DNA of 64,000 nt. Origin: CAILHX01 sp046155285 (GTDB lineage Bacteria > Pseudomonadota > Gammaproteobacteria > Burkholderiales > Methylophilaceae). The notes under the pieces are model-generated. The model did not search any database, was not told the DNA's origin, and saw nothing but the letters and a program-made list of their open reading frames with translations. Below are positions 25,606 through 33,490 of this stretch, piece after piece (position 1 is the first letter of the stretch; every line of letters starts with the position of its first letter). The translations under genes were made by a program, and so were the position numbers. The DNA lies in assembly GCA_046155285.1 (NCBI GenBank), contig JBJXEA010000017.1, positions 300,722 through 364,721 of the forward strand, read 5' to 3'.

Positions 25606-26624
25606 TCAAGCATTTGGATATTCTCAGGCAAGAACATTTGTTTGGGGTTCGCAAGAATCGTACGTTTAACGAAGCGGCTGCAAAGTATCTGCTTGATCAT
25701 CAATATAAGGTGTCGTTGGAGACCGATATTTATCTGCTTGAATCGGTTATGCCTTACATCGGGTATTTAACGCTCAATCAGATTCATGATGTAACTCTGG
25801 CACCTTATGTAATTAAGCGAAAGTCAGTTGGTCGCGCAAATAAGACCATAAATTTGGCTTTGGGATTGGTGAGGCGGATTCTGAATCTTGCTGCTCGAAG
25901 TTGGCGTGATGAGACAGGAAGAACATGGCTTGAAACGTCACCGCTAATCACAATGCTGCCTCTTATTGGACATCAGCGTGAACCGAGACCTATCACTTGG
26001 CAAGAACAACGGCGGTTAGTGCCTTTGTTACCTGATCACTTGGCGAAGATGGTGTTGTTCAATTTGAATACAGGTGTAAGGGACGAAGTGGTGTGTGGTT
26101 TGAAATGGGAGTGGGAAATACCTGTTCCTGAGCTCGGGGTTTCAGTATTCGAGATACCACGAGAAGGTGTAAAGGGTAGGAAGAGTAGTCGCTTTATGGT
26201 TTGCAATTCTATTGCGCAGTCAATTATAGAAGCACAGCGAGGAGAGCATCTCGAATATGTGTTTACTTATAGAGGACACAGGGTTGAAACCATGAACAAT
26301 TCTGCATGGCAAAGGGCGCGCAGATTAGCTAATTTGGCTGATCTACATGTCCATGATCTTCGTCATACTGTAGGAATGCGATTGCGAGAAGCAGAGGTAA
26401 GGGAAGAAACGATAGCAGACATACTCTGGCATACCAGACAGGGGATGACAGCTCATTATTCAGTAGCTCAAGCCACTGAATTGGTGACAGCGCTAAATCT
26501 AATCACCGATCAGCGCAATCGAACGAATCGTAGCCTTGCAATGATTGCTAGGGAATCCATGGAAATGAAACTCCCCATAAACTCCCCAAGCAATGAAAAA
26601 GCGGCTAGACGCTTATGCATCTAA
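25485..26624 (+). CDS. Tyrosine recombinase/integrase of the element
   Basis: A 379-residue site-specific recombinase. An N-terminal arm/core-binding region (about residues 1-160) includes an AP2-like start, GIYQDDKNRWCVDKV. The catalytic domain contains the first arginine (LNTGVRDEVV), HDLRH, and the distal histidine and nucleophile in WHTRQGMTAHY. All catalytic elements are present, so it should be active. AGGAG is 7 bp before the ATG. The gene ends 15 bp before the tRNA-Arg att site, the usual place for an integrase in a tRNA-targeting element. A hairpin overlapping and following the stop serves as a terminator. Confidence 0.93.
   Translation: MGRQSGIYQDDKNRWCVDKVYRGTRLRESFENLEEAENWLIKHLDILRQEHLFGVRKNRTFNEAAAKYLLDHQYKVSLETDIYLLESVMPYIGYLTLNQIHDVTLAPYVIKRKSVGRANKTINLALGLVRRILNLAARSWRDETGRTWLETSPLITMLPLIGHQREPRPITWQEQRRLVPLLPDHLAKMVLFNLNTGVRDEVVCGLKWEWEIPVPELGVSVFEIPREGVKGRKSSRFMVCNSIAQSIIEAQRGEHLEYVFTYRGHRVETMNNSAWQRARRLANLADLHVHDLRHTVGMRLREAEVREETIADILWHTRQGMTAHYSVAQATELVTALNLITDQRNRTNRSLAMIARESMEMKLPINSPSNEKAARRLCI
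26568..26587. repeat. Right-end tandem AAACTCCCC sites
   Basis: AAACTCCCC at 26568-26576 and 26579-26587 has an 11-bp period. It lies inside the 3' end of the integrase gene and is the counterpart of the AAGTCCCC pair at the left end. Confidence 0.45.
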
Positions 26625-26637
26625 CCGCTTGTTTTAT
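26600..26637 (+). terminator. Hairpin terminator of the integrase gene
   Basis: AAGCGGCTAGA pairs with TCTAACCGCTT with one bulge, followed by GTTTTAT. It overlaps the integrase stop and ends just before the tRNA-Arg gene on the other strand. Confidence 0.65.
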
Positions 26638-26638
26638 C

Positions 26639-26715
26639 TGGCGCGCCCGAAGAGATTCGAACTCCTGACCCCTTGGTTCGTAGCCAAGTACTCTATCCAG
26701 CTGAGCTACGGGCGC
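26639..26715 (-). tRNA. tRNA-Arg (anticodon ACG), integration target
   Basis: A complete 77-nt gene. The acceptor stem is GCGCCCG/CGGGCGC with G73 and an encoded CCA, the anticodon stem is CTTGG/CCAAG around CTACGAA (anticodon ACG, read as ICG after deamination), and the T-arm contains GTTCGAATC. Its 3' 45 bp (26639-26683) form attR of the element and are duplicated at 11175-11219 with discriminator A instead of G. The current 3' half probably came with the element. Confidence 0.97.
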
Positions 26716-26812
26716 GTGTTTTTGCTTGTCTGATGATCTAGGCTTACTGACCTGAACCTGCGAAAGGGCGCAATTATACCAAAATAGCGCTGTTCAACAA
26801 GGCAAATCTCAA

Positions 26813-28168
26813 TCAGGCACGTCGCCAGGTGGTGCCTTGAGGCGTGTCTTCTAGCACGATGCCAGCTTCTGACAGTTCTTTACGGATGCGGTCGGCTTCG
26901 GCGAAGTTTTTGGCCTGTTTGGCGGCGGCGCGGGCGGTAATCATGCCAGCTATGTCTAATTCAGAATCGCCACCTTGTAAGAATGCTTCCGGTGATTGCT
27001 GCAATAACCCTAAAACACCTGCCAAGGATTTGAGTAATCCTGCATCTTTAGCAGATTGCGTTTTGTTGAGTTCATTTGCCAAATCAAACAACACCGCAAA
27101 CGCTTCCGGCGTATTGAAGTCGTCGTCCATGGCGGCTTTGAAGCGTGCGGGGTAGGCATCTTCCCAGTGAATCTGGCTGGTTTCTGTGGTAATGCTGCGC
27201 AGGGCGGTGTAGAGCCGTGTGAGTCCTTGTTTGGCGTCATCCAGATGTTTGTCCGAATAATTGAGCGGGCTGCGGTAATGGGCGCGGAGGATGAAGAAAC
27301 GCACCACTTCGGCATCGTATTTCTTCAGCACTTCGCGGATGGTGAAGAAGTTGCCTAGCGATTTGGACATTTTTTCGTCGTCCACGCGCACAAAGCCGTT
27401 GTGCATCCAATAGTTTACAAAGTCGCAACCGTGTGCACCTTCGGATTGGGCGATTTCGTTTTCGTGGTGCGGGAATTGCAAATCTGCGCCGCCGCCGTGG
27501 ATGTCGAAATGGTCACCCAGATGGCGCTCGCTCATCACCGAGCATTCGATATGCCAGCCGGGGCGACCCATGCCCCAAGGCGATTCCCAGGCGGGTTCGC
27601 CCAGTTTGGTGGATTTCCACAACACGAAATCCAGTGGGTCGCGCTTGGCGGTTTCGACTTCTACACGTTCTCCGGCGCGTAAATCTTCCAGCGATTTTCC
27701 AGAAAGTTTGCCGTAGCTTTTGAAGTCACGTACCGAATAGAACACGTCGCCATTGCTGCCGACATAGGCCAACTCGCGGTCTATCAAGCGCTGGATCATG
27801 TTGACCATACCGTCTACGTGCTGGGTGGCGCGGGGTTCGGCATCGGGGCGAAGCACACCCAAGGCGGCAGAATCCGCATCCATGGCATCAATAAAACGTT
27901 GCGTGAGTGAGCCTATGCTTTCGTTGTTCTCCGCCGCGCGGAGGATGATTTTGTCATCAATGTCGGTGATGTTACGCACGTAGTTCACTTCCAAACCGCT
28001 GGCGCGTAGCCAGCGCGTCACCATGTCGAACACCACCATCACCCGCGCGTGTCCTAGATGGCAATAGTCATACACGGTCATGCCGCAGACGTACATGCGG
28101 ACTTTTCCGGGTTCAATTGGTGTGAAAATTTCTTTTTCGCGGGATAGAGTATTATAAAGTTTGAGCAT
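26813..28168 (-). CDS. cysS: Cysteinyl-tRNA synthetase
   Basis: A 451-residue class I aminoacyl-tRNA synthetase. The zinc ligand C28 in YVCGMTVYD, the HIGH-type HLGH at 37-40, GWHIECS and HHENEIAQSE (zinc and active site), and the KMSKS loop in DDEKMSKSLGNF are all present. Length and domain order (catalytic, DALR-like helical end) are typical. It is separated from the tRNA-Arg gene by about 100 bp with no feature and is divergent from the TPR protein gene at 28273. A core gene marking the return to the backbone after the element. Confidence 0.97.
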   Translation of the reverse strand: MLKLYNTLSREKEIFTPIEPGKVRMYVCGMTVYDYCHLGHARVMVVFDMVTRWLRASGLEVNYVRNITDIDDKIILRAAENNESIGSLTQRFIDAMDADSAALGVLRPDAEPRATQHVDGMVNMIQRLIDRELAYVGSNGDVFYSVRDFKSYGKLSGKSLEDLRAGERVEVETAKRDPLDFVLWKSTKLGEPAWESPWGMGRPGWHIECSVMSERHLGDHFDIHGGGADLQFPHHENEIAQSEGAHGCDFVNYWMHNGFVRVDDEKMSKSLGNFFTIREVLKKYDAEVVRFFILRAHYRSPLNYSDKHLDDAKQGLTRLYTALRSITTETSQIHWEDAYPARFKAAMDDDFNTPEAFAVLFDLANELNKTQSAKDAGLLKSLAGVLGLLQQSPEAFLQGGDSELDIAGMITARAAAKQAKNFAEADRIRKELSEAGIVLEDTPQGTTWRRA

Positions 28169-28210
28169 AATGAAGAAAGAAAGGAACTACTTGAATTTTT
28201 TGGAGATTTT

Positions 28211-28239
28211 TTGAATTCTCTGGCGATTTTTGATAGAAT
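28211..28239 (+). promoter_or_regulatory. Sigma-70-like promoter of the TPR-L,D-transpeptidase-cyclophilin operon
   Basis: TTGAAT (28211-28216) and TAGAAT (28234-28239) are spaced 17 bp, 33 bp before the ATG at 28273. It would drive the five tightly packed genes that follow. Confidence 0.6.
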
Positions 28240-28272
28240 TCGCGGCTCGTAATCCACAGAAATTATACCACG

Positions 28273-29235
28273 ATGAATCGCGTACTTTCTTTATGTTGCA
28301 TGTTGCTTATTAGCTTGAGTGGGTTAGGAAACGTAGCACACGCCAATGATTTGAAACAAATTTTTGGTATTGGCGACGAGAATCAATCAGCGCAAGCTGA
28401 GTTTCGTCAAGCCGTGATTCTCGCCCAACAAGACGACGGCGCAGAAGCGTTGAAGATTTTTTCAGAGTTGACCCAAAAACACCCAGAATGGCCAGAACCG
28501 TACAATAATATGGCGGTGATCTATATGGAAAAAGGCCAGTACGACAAGGCTAGAATGGCTTTGGAAGCCGCGCTGAAGACCCATCCCAGCTATGCCACCG
28601 CACATGAAAATCTGAGCGCCCTGTACGCCAAGATGGCCAGCGATGCCTACGATAAGGCTTTGCAGGTTGACCACAGTAAGGTGGCACCAACACCTAAGCT
28701 GGCGTTGCTTAAAGAAATTGTTTCTGCTGGTGCGGTACGTATCGTGGCAAAACCAAGCTCGCTACCAGCGCCTGTGGTAGTCGCTGCGGTCAAACCCAAA
28801 GTGCCTACAAAACTTAACCCACTGCCTGCGCCACCAGCAGCGCCAGTGTTGCCTAAGCCAGTTGTAGCGCCTGCGGCACCTAATCAACAAAAAGACCAGC
28901 AAAAAGCGGTGATGGATGTCGTGCAGGGTTGGGCGAAGGCTTGGTCAGCCAAGAATGTAACCGCTTATTTGGCTTACTACGCGCCAGATTTCAAAACGCC
29001 TAATGGCGAATCTCGTGCTATTTGGGCGCAAGGTCGCAAGGAGCGCATTAGCCGCCCCTCTGTTATCAAGGTCAAAGTAGAAGCGCCCAAAGTAAGTATC
29101 AAAGGCAATCACGCCATAGTGACGTTTAAGCAAGATTACCGTGCCGGAGAACTGACAAAGCGCACCCGCAAGGTGCTTTATCTGCGACAATCTGCAAGCT
29201 CCTGGGTGATTGAGCGCGAAGAAGCTGGTAAGTGA
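28273..29235 (+). CDS. Secreted TPR protein with NTF2-like C-terminal domain
   Basis: 320 residues. A signal peptide is evident (MNRVLSLCCMLLISLSGLGNVAHA). Two to three tetratricopeptide repeats follow (about residues 40-135, for example PEWPEPYNNMAVIYMEKGQYDKAR). Then comes a proline/alanine-rich linker (about 160-205) and an NTF2-like domain (about 210-320, GWAKAWSAKNVTAYLAYYAPDF). The same C-terminal domain recurs in the next gene, an L,D-transpeptidase, so both probably bind the same cell-wall-related ligand or partner. The gene overlaps or abuts its neighbour and heads the operon. A periplasmic role is expected. Confidence 0.8.
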   Translation: MNRVLSLCCMLLISLSGLGNVAHANDLKQIFGIGDENQSAQAEFRQAVILAQQDDGAEALKIFSELTQKHPEWPEPYNNMAVIYMEKGQYDKARMALEAALKTHPSYATAHENLSALYAKMASDAYDKALQVDHSKVAPTPKLALLKEIVSAGAVRIVAKPSSLPAPVVVAAVKPKVPTKLNPLPAPPAAPVLPKPVVAPAAPNQQKDQQKAVMDVVQGWAKAWSAKNVTAYLAYYAPDFKTPNGESRAIWAQGRKERISRPSVIKVKVEAPKVSIKGNHAIVTFKQDYRAGELTKRTRKVLYLRQSASSWVIEREEAGK

Positions 29236-29246
29236 GACGAAAGGCA

Positions 29247-30467
29247 ATGAAGCAAAGGTTAATTCTGGTTTTATTGACTGCACTATTGATGCCGTGGAGT
29301 GCCACGGCTGTGTATCGTGCAGAGCGCCCTTCAGGGCTGGCAGCATTCATCAAAAATACGCCGCGCGACATCGAAAACCTGCTGGTTCAAAGTCTGTTGG
29401 AAATCACGCAAGGCAAGCTGGATGAGGCGCTGAACAACATTGATCACGTCATCTCGGCGGTTCCCAATTTCAAACTAGCCTACTTAGTACGTGGCGATTT
29501 GCTGCAAGCTAAGGCGCATCAGGTATTGAGTTTTGGCGCGGCGGCCAACGCGCCTAGTGACGAAATTGCCGACCTCAAAAAAGAAGCGCAAGTGCGGTTG
29601 GAGCATTATCTGGCGCAAACTCCTGAGCAACCAGATGTGGTGTGGCAACTGGACAGTACGCAGAAAAACGCCATCGTGGTGGATACCGTCAAGTCGCGCC
29701 TGTACTTGTATCGCAACGATCATGGCAAGCCGACCTATGTCGCTGATTACTATGTGACTGTGGGCAAAAATGGCACGGTGAAACAAAAAGAAGGTGACAA
29801 GAAAACTCCGCTGGGCGTTTATTTTAGTGGCATCCAGCTAGATAAAGAAAAGCTGCCTGATCTTTATGGCATCGCCGCTTATCCGCTGAATTACCCCAAC
29901 GAGTTGGACAAAAAACAGGGCAAAAGTGGGCATGGCATCTGGCTACACGGCACACCCAAAGAGACGTTTAGTCGTCCACCGTATGCTTCTGACGGTTGTG
30001 TGGTACTGGCCAATGTGGATATTGAATCGTTGGCGCCCATCTTGAAAAATGGCAACACGCCCATCGTGATTTTTGCGGAAAAAGAGGCCTCCGTAAGCGC
30101 CACGCAGCAGCGCGAAAGCTTGCTAAAAGCGATTGAGCAATGGCGTAGTGATTGGCAGAGTAAACAAACCGAGACTTATCTCAGCCATTACGCGCAAGAT
30201 TTCTTCAGCGAAGATGCAAATTCCAACCCCATGAATTTTGAGGCTTGGGCGGCGCACAAACGCCGCGTGCAGCAGGACAAAGCCGCGATACGCGTGAACC
30301 TCTCTGACATCAGCGTGTTCCGCTATCCCAATAGCCCCAAGCCTATGGTTGTGGTCAATTTTAATCAGGATTATCAGGCAAACCAACTCAACAATAAGAT
30401 GCGTAAGCGTCAATACTGGACGCTGGAACAAGGGCGCTGGAAGATTTTATACGAAGGGGCGGCATAA
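29247..30467 (+). CDS. L,D-transpeptidase (YkuD domain) with NTF2-like C-terminal domain
   Basis: A 406-residue periplasmic enzyme predicted to form 3-3 peptidoglycan cross-links or attach proteins to peptidoglycan. A signal peptide (about residues 1-21) is followed by a helical region and the YkuD domain (about 130-285). The catalytic motif is HGTPKETFSRPPYASDGCV: histidine, serine-aspartate-glycine, nucleophile cysteine. The last 110 residues repeat the NTF2-like domain of the preceding gene (WRSDWQSKQTETYLSHYAQDF). I choose ATG 29247 with GAAAGG upstream; an in-frame GTG at 29232 would add a charged stub before the signal. The stop overlaps the next ATG as TAATG. Confidence 0.88.
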   Translation: MKQRLILVLLTALLMPWSATAVYRAERPSGLAAFIKNTPRDIENLLVQSLLEITQGKLDEALNNIDHVISAVPNFKLAYLVRGDLLQAKAHQVLSFGAAANAPSDEIADLKKEAQVRLEHYLAQTPEQPDVVWQLDSTQKNAIVVDTVKSRLYLYRNDHGKPTYVADYYVTVGKNGTVKQKEGDKKTPLGVYFSGIQLDKEKLPDLYGIAAYPLNYPNELDKKQGKSGHGIWLHGTPKETFSRPPYASDGCVVLANVDIESLAPILKNGNTPIVIFAEKEASVSATQQRESLLKAIEQWRSDWQSKQTETYLSHYAQDFFSEDANSNPMNFEAWAAHKRRVQQDKAAIRVNLSDISVFRYPNSPKPMVVVNFNQDYQANQLNNKMRKRQYWTLEQGRWKILYEGAA

Positions 30468-31159
30468 TGCGTTTGTTAGCGCTGGTTCTTTTATTGTGTT
30501 GCGTCAATACGCTGGCAGCCAATCCCCAAGTACAGTTTGAGACCAGCCGAGGTAATTTTGTACTGGAGCTCTATCCAGACAAGGCGCCAGTGTCAGTGGA
30601 AAACTTTCTGAGGTACGTCAACAATGGTTTTTACACCGGCACGGTGTTTCATCGCGCTATCAAAAACTTTGTGGTACAAGGCGGTGGGCTTACCGAAAGC
30701 TTGGAATCCAAGTCCACTTGGTCGCCGATCGTGAATGAGTCCAATAACGGCCTGACCAATGATCTGGGTACCGTCGCCATGGCACGCGGCTATGCACCGG
30801 ATAGCGCAACTTCACAATTTTTTGTGAATCTGACTGACAACCGTTTTTTGAACTATTACAAAAAAGAAGCTGGCCTTGAGGGCTATACGGTGTTTGGGCG
30901 CGTGGTCAAAGGTTTCGAGGTGCTGCAACAAATCAGTGAGAGCCCAACCACAACGGTAGCAAAGCTCAAGAACGTACCCAAGGAATTCACGGTGATACAT
31001 ACGGCACATCTGCTGGATACCCCGGTGCTGGCGGAAAAATTGCCCTTGCCGCTAGTAGCTGAGGCTAAACCCCCTAAAGCCAAAGCGGCATCAAAGAAAA
31101 AACCTAAACAAACTCAATCAACTCCAAAACTTATTAAAAAAGGAAAACCAAGTGGTTAA
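30467..31159 (+). CDS. Periplasmic peptidyl-prolyl cis-trans isomerase, cyclophilin type
   Basis: 230 residues. A signal peptide (about 1-18) is followed by a cyclophilin domain (about 22-185) with FHRAIKNFVVQGGG and the SQFFVNLTDNRFLN segment. The last 45 residues are a lysine/proline-rich tail (AKAASKKKPKQTQS) absent from ordinary PpiA. The conserved catalytic arginine in FHR is present. It is translationally coupled at both ends: its ATG overlaps the preceding stop and its last codons overlap the GTG of ppiB. Probably a periplasmic foldase. The basic tail may bind peptidoglycan or nucleic acid; this is inference. Confidence 0.88.
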   Translation: MRLLALVLLLCCVNTLAANPQVQFETSRGNFVLELYPDKAPVSVENFLRYVNNGFYTGTVFHRAIKNFVVQGGGLTESLESKSTWSPIVNESNNGLTNDLGTVAMARGYAPDSATSQFFVNLTDNRFLNYYKKEAGLEGYTVFGRVVKGFEVLQQISESPTTTVAKLKNVPKEFTVIHTAHLLDTPVLAEKLPLPLVAEAKPPKAKAASKKKPKQTQSTPKLIKKGKPSG

Positions 31160-31643
31160 ATTAAAAACTAATTTCGGTGTTATTACGCTAGAGCTCGACG
31201 CAGAAAAGGCGCCTATCACCGTTGCTAATTTTTTGGAATACGTAAAAAGCGGCTTTTATGACGGCCTGATTTTTCACCGTGTGATTAACGGTTTTATGAT
31301 TCAAGGCGGCGGTATGTTACCCGGCATGGAACAAAAACCTACCAATGATACGATTCAGAACGAAGCCAATAACGGACTTTCCAACGATACTTACACTATC
31401 GCTATGGCGCGCACGCCCAACCCACATTCGGCCTCTAGCCAGTTCTTCATCAACATCAACGATAACCACTTTCTGAATTTCTCTTCTGAAACTTCGCAAG
31501 GTTGGGGTTACTGCGTGTTTGGTCGTGTAGTCAAAGGCCAAAAAGTGGTGGATAAGATCAAACAAGTTGAAACCGGTAGCAAGGCTGGGCACCAAGATGT
31601 GCCGGTGGAAGACGTGATTATCAAATCAGCAACCATCGTTTGA
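31152..31643 (+). CDS. ppiB: Cytoplasmic peptidyl-prolyl cis-trans isomerase B (cyclophilin)
   Basis: A 163-residue cyclophilin without signal peptide. FHRVINGFMIQGGG, SASSQFFININDN, and the WGYCVFGRVVKG segment are typical of PpiB. The start is GTG at 31152 inside the end of the preceding cyclophilin gene, in a different frame, so translation is coupled. Its stop TGA overlaps the TTG start of lpxH. The ppiB-lpxH order is common in gamma- and betaproteobacteria and supports the call. Confidence 0.93.
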   Translation: MVKLKTNFGVITLELDAEKAPITVANFLEYVKSGFYDGLIFHRVINGFMIQGGGMLPGMEQKPTNDTIQNEANNGLSNDTYTIAMARTPNPHSASSQFFININDNHFLNFSSETSQGWGYCVFGRVVKGQKVVDKIKQVETGSKAGHQDVPVEDVIIKSATIV

Positions 31644-32392
31644 ACCAGACTTTATTCATCTCTGATTTACACCTATGCGAGGAAAGGCCGCAGATTACTG
31701 CGCTTTTCCTCGATTTTCTGGCAAACACAAAAGCTGAAGCGCTCTATATCCTAGGTGATTTGTTTGAATACTGGGCGGGCGATGATGACCTGCCCGACCC
31801 CTATCACCAGCGCATCGCGACAGGCCTGCGAGCCTTGTCCGACAAGGGCACTCGGCTTTATGTGATGCACGGCAACCGTGATTTATTGCTAGGCCAAAAT
31901 TTTGCAACCGCCTGCGGAGCCAGCCTGCTGCCCGACCCCACCATCATTGACCTATACGGCCAAACTGCGCTGCTGACGCACGGCGACAAATTGTGTACCG
32001 ACGACGTGAAATATCAGGAATTTCGTCGCCAGGTGCATGATCCGGTTTGGCAAAAAACTTTCCTCGCCCAGCCCTTGGCAAGCCGCAAAGCGCAGATTGC
32101 CGGAATGCGTCAGCAAAGTGAGCAAGCAAAAATGGCTAAGTCAGAAGCTATCATGGATGTAAATGCGGAGGCGGTAGCGAGTTTGCTAGCAGAACACGAC
32201 TTCCCGCCGCTATTCATCCACGGCCATACCCACAGGATGAACCGACACGCGCTCAACATCAATGGACATCAATGCGAGCGTATCGTGTTGGGGGATTGGT
32301 ATGAGAGTGGCAGTTATTTGGAATGTGGTGCGCAGGGTTGCGTGATGCAGGAATGTAGGTTGGGCTGCATAAAGGCTACACTTTCTATTTAG
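31640..32392 (+). CDS. lpxH: UDP-2,3-diacylglucosamine diphosphatase
   Basis: A 250-residue membrane-peripheral metallophosphoesterase of lipid A synthesis, cleaving UDP-2,3-diacylglucosamine to lipid X. The calcineurin-like motifs are complete: FISDLHL (residues 6-12), LGDLFEYWAGDD, HGNRDLLLG, LTHGDKL and HGHTHR. The start is TTG at 31640, overlapping the ppiB stop; no ATG or GTG upstream would fit. Length is slightly over E. coli LpxH. It ends the five-gene operon and converges with the Sel1 gene, overlapping it by 8 bp. Confidence 0.94.
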   Translation: MNQTLFISDLHLCEERPQITALFLDFLANTKAEALYILGDLFEYWAGDDDLPDPYHQRIATGLRALSDKGTRLYVMHGNRDLLLGQNFATACGASLLPDPTIIDLYGQTALLTHGDKLCTDDVKYQEFRRQVHDPVWQKTFLAQPLASRKAQIAGMRQQSEQAKMAKSEAIMDVNAEAVASLLAEHDFPPLFIHGHTHRMNRHALNINGHQCERIVLGDWYESGSYLECGAQGCVMQECRLGCIKATLSI

Positions 32393-33209
32393 GCGGCATA
32401 GCCTTAGCTGGCTCTTTGGCCATCTTTGCCATCTCTTCCTTGCTCATCTCTTTAGGCTTTACAGGTGGCGGATGTTTTGCCCACCAGTTGCTGGCAAATT
32501 TCTGCGCGTCGGCTTCTTCTTTGGCACTGATCAGCTCGGCGATTTTGTCGCGGCCTTCCATTGCCGATGGAATCAGCTCATCGCCTTTGATTTGGTCGTC
32601 GGTGGCTTTGGGGTTGTTCTCTGCTTGTGGCTCTTCAGAAGCAGCGATGGAATACCAGGCATAGGCGCGCGGTAGGTTGCGCTTGCCGCCTTTGGTATCG
32701 CCATTGGCGTACATATTGCCCATCATCACTTGCGCGGCGACGTCATGCTGTTCGGCGAGTTTTTCTGCCCATTTCATGGCTTCAACAAAGTCTGAGTTGA
32801 TGTCAAAGCCACTGTAAAGCTTGACCGCCAGTAGGCGTAGCGCATCTTTTTGTCCGACTTTGGCGGCTTTCCGCAACCAATGCAGCGCTTTGGCGGTATC
32901 CTTGGGCATGCTGCGTCCATAGTTGTAGCGCGAGCCCAGCTCAAATTGTGCGACTAGGTCATTGTGATTAGCCTTATCCAGCAACTCGGCGTATGGCAGT
33001 TTGTCGTATTCGGTTTTTTTGGGAGGTGGCTCAGGTTTCTTTTTGGGCGGCGGCGGGGGTTGCAGGCCATCCAGTCCAGTATCTAAAGGACTGGCGGCGG
33101 GTTTAGTTGAGGTGGAAGTTGCATCTTCAGCCGCAGAGGCGAAATTGAGCCATAGCCAGCCAGCCATTAGGCATGACCCGAGTAACATTTTTTTATGCAT
33201 AATCTTCAT
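32385..33209 (-). CDS. Secreted Sel1-like repeat protein
   Basis: 274 residues (or 271 from an internal ATG at 33200). A signal peptide (about residues 4-27) is followed by a proline/lysine-rich linker (PPPPPKKKPEPPPKK) and Sel1-like repeats (about 75-180, FELGSRYNYGRSMPKDTAKA and AQVMMGNMYANGD). Such proteins act as scaffolds for protein-protein contacts in the envelope. The C-terminus is charged. The first ATG lies only 2 bp from the divergent ATG of the ferredoxin-like gene, so its promoter must lie within the neighbouring coding sequence. Confidence 0.75.
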   Translation of the reverse strand: MKIMHKKMLLGSCLMAGWLWLNFASAAEDATSTSTKPAASPLDTGLDGLQPPPPPKKKPEPPPKKTEYDKLPYAELLDKANHNDLVAQFELGSRYNYGRSMPKDTAKALHWLRKAAKVGQKDALRLLAVKLYSGFDINSDFVEAMKWAEKLAEQHDVAAQVMMGNMYANGDTKGGKRNLPRAYAWYSIAASEEPQAENNPKATDDQIKGDELIPSAMEGRDKIAELISAKEEADAQKFASNWWAKHPPPVKPKEMSKEEMAKMAKEPAKAMPPK

Positions 33210-33211
33210 TT

Positions 33212-33481
33212 ATGAACCCTTCAAAAACGATTATCGTCTGCATCAACCATCGCGCTAATCCTGACGTGCCATCGTGCGGCGCACGCGGTGGTGAGGCCAT
33301 TGCCCAGTGCATCGCATCCGAAATTGCCACTTACGCTTTAGATATGGGCTTAGAGCGCTTTCACTGCTTGGGCATGTGCGATCTAGGCCCCAATATCAAG
33401 CTTGCCCCTGCCGGCAATTTTTATCATCATGTCAGCCTAGAAAGCTTACCAGAGCTGGTGCAACAGCTAACTCAAGATTAA
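33212..33481 (+). CDS. Thioredoxin-like [2Fe-2S] ferredoxin family protein
   Basis: An 89-residue protein with the (2Fe-2S) ferredoxin thioredoxin-fold pattern: four cysteines at about 10, 22, 52 and 56, the last two in FHCLGMCDLGPN. The spacing resembles stand-alone ferredoxins of this type found in many proteobacteria and cyanobacteria. Redox partner unknown. It shares a very short divergent start region with the Sel1 gene. The GAF/HD-GYP gene converges from the other side with 9 bp between them. Confidence 0.75.
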   Translation: MNPSKTIIVCINHRANPDVPSCGARGGEAIAQCIASEIATYALDMGLERFHCLGMCDLGPNIKLAPAGNFYHHVSLESLPELVQQLTQD

Positions 33482-33490
33482 GGTTTATGC

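Larger units (their letters stand above)
11175..26683. mobile_element. Integrative mobilizable element in tRNA-Arg(ACG), about 15.5 kb
   Basis: The element is bounded by 45-bp direct repeats with one mismatch (11175-11219 and 26639-26683), corresponding to the 3' half of tRNA-Arg from the anticodon loop to CCA. The intact tRNA is at the right end beside the integrase, and the displaced 3' fragment is at the left, as expected for tyrosine-recombinase insertion into a tRNA 3' end. Mobility genes are the integrase (25485), an excisionase-like gene (25270), a MOBC-type relaxase (24531) and a coupling protein (22762). No mating-pair formation genes are present, so transfer would need a helper. Cargo is a type I restriction-modification system, a dGTPase and two nucleotidyltransferases. 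Much of it is AT-richer than the flanks. Confidence 0.88.
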
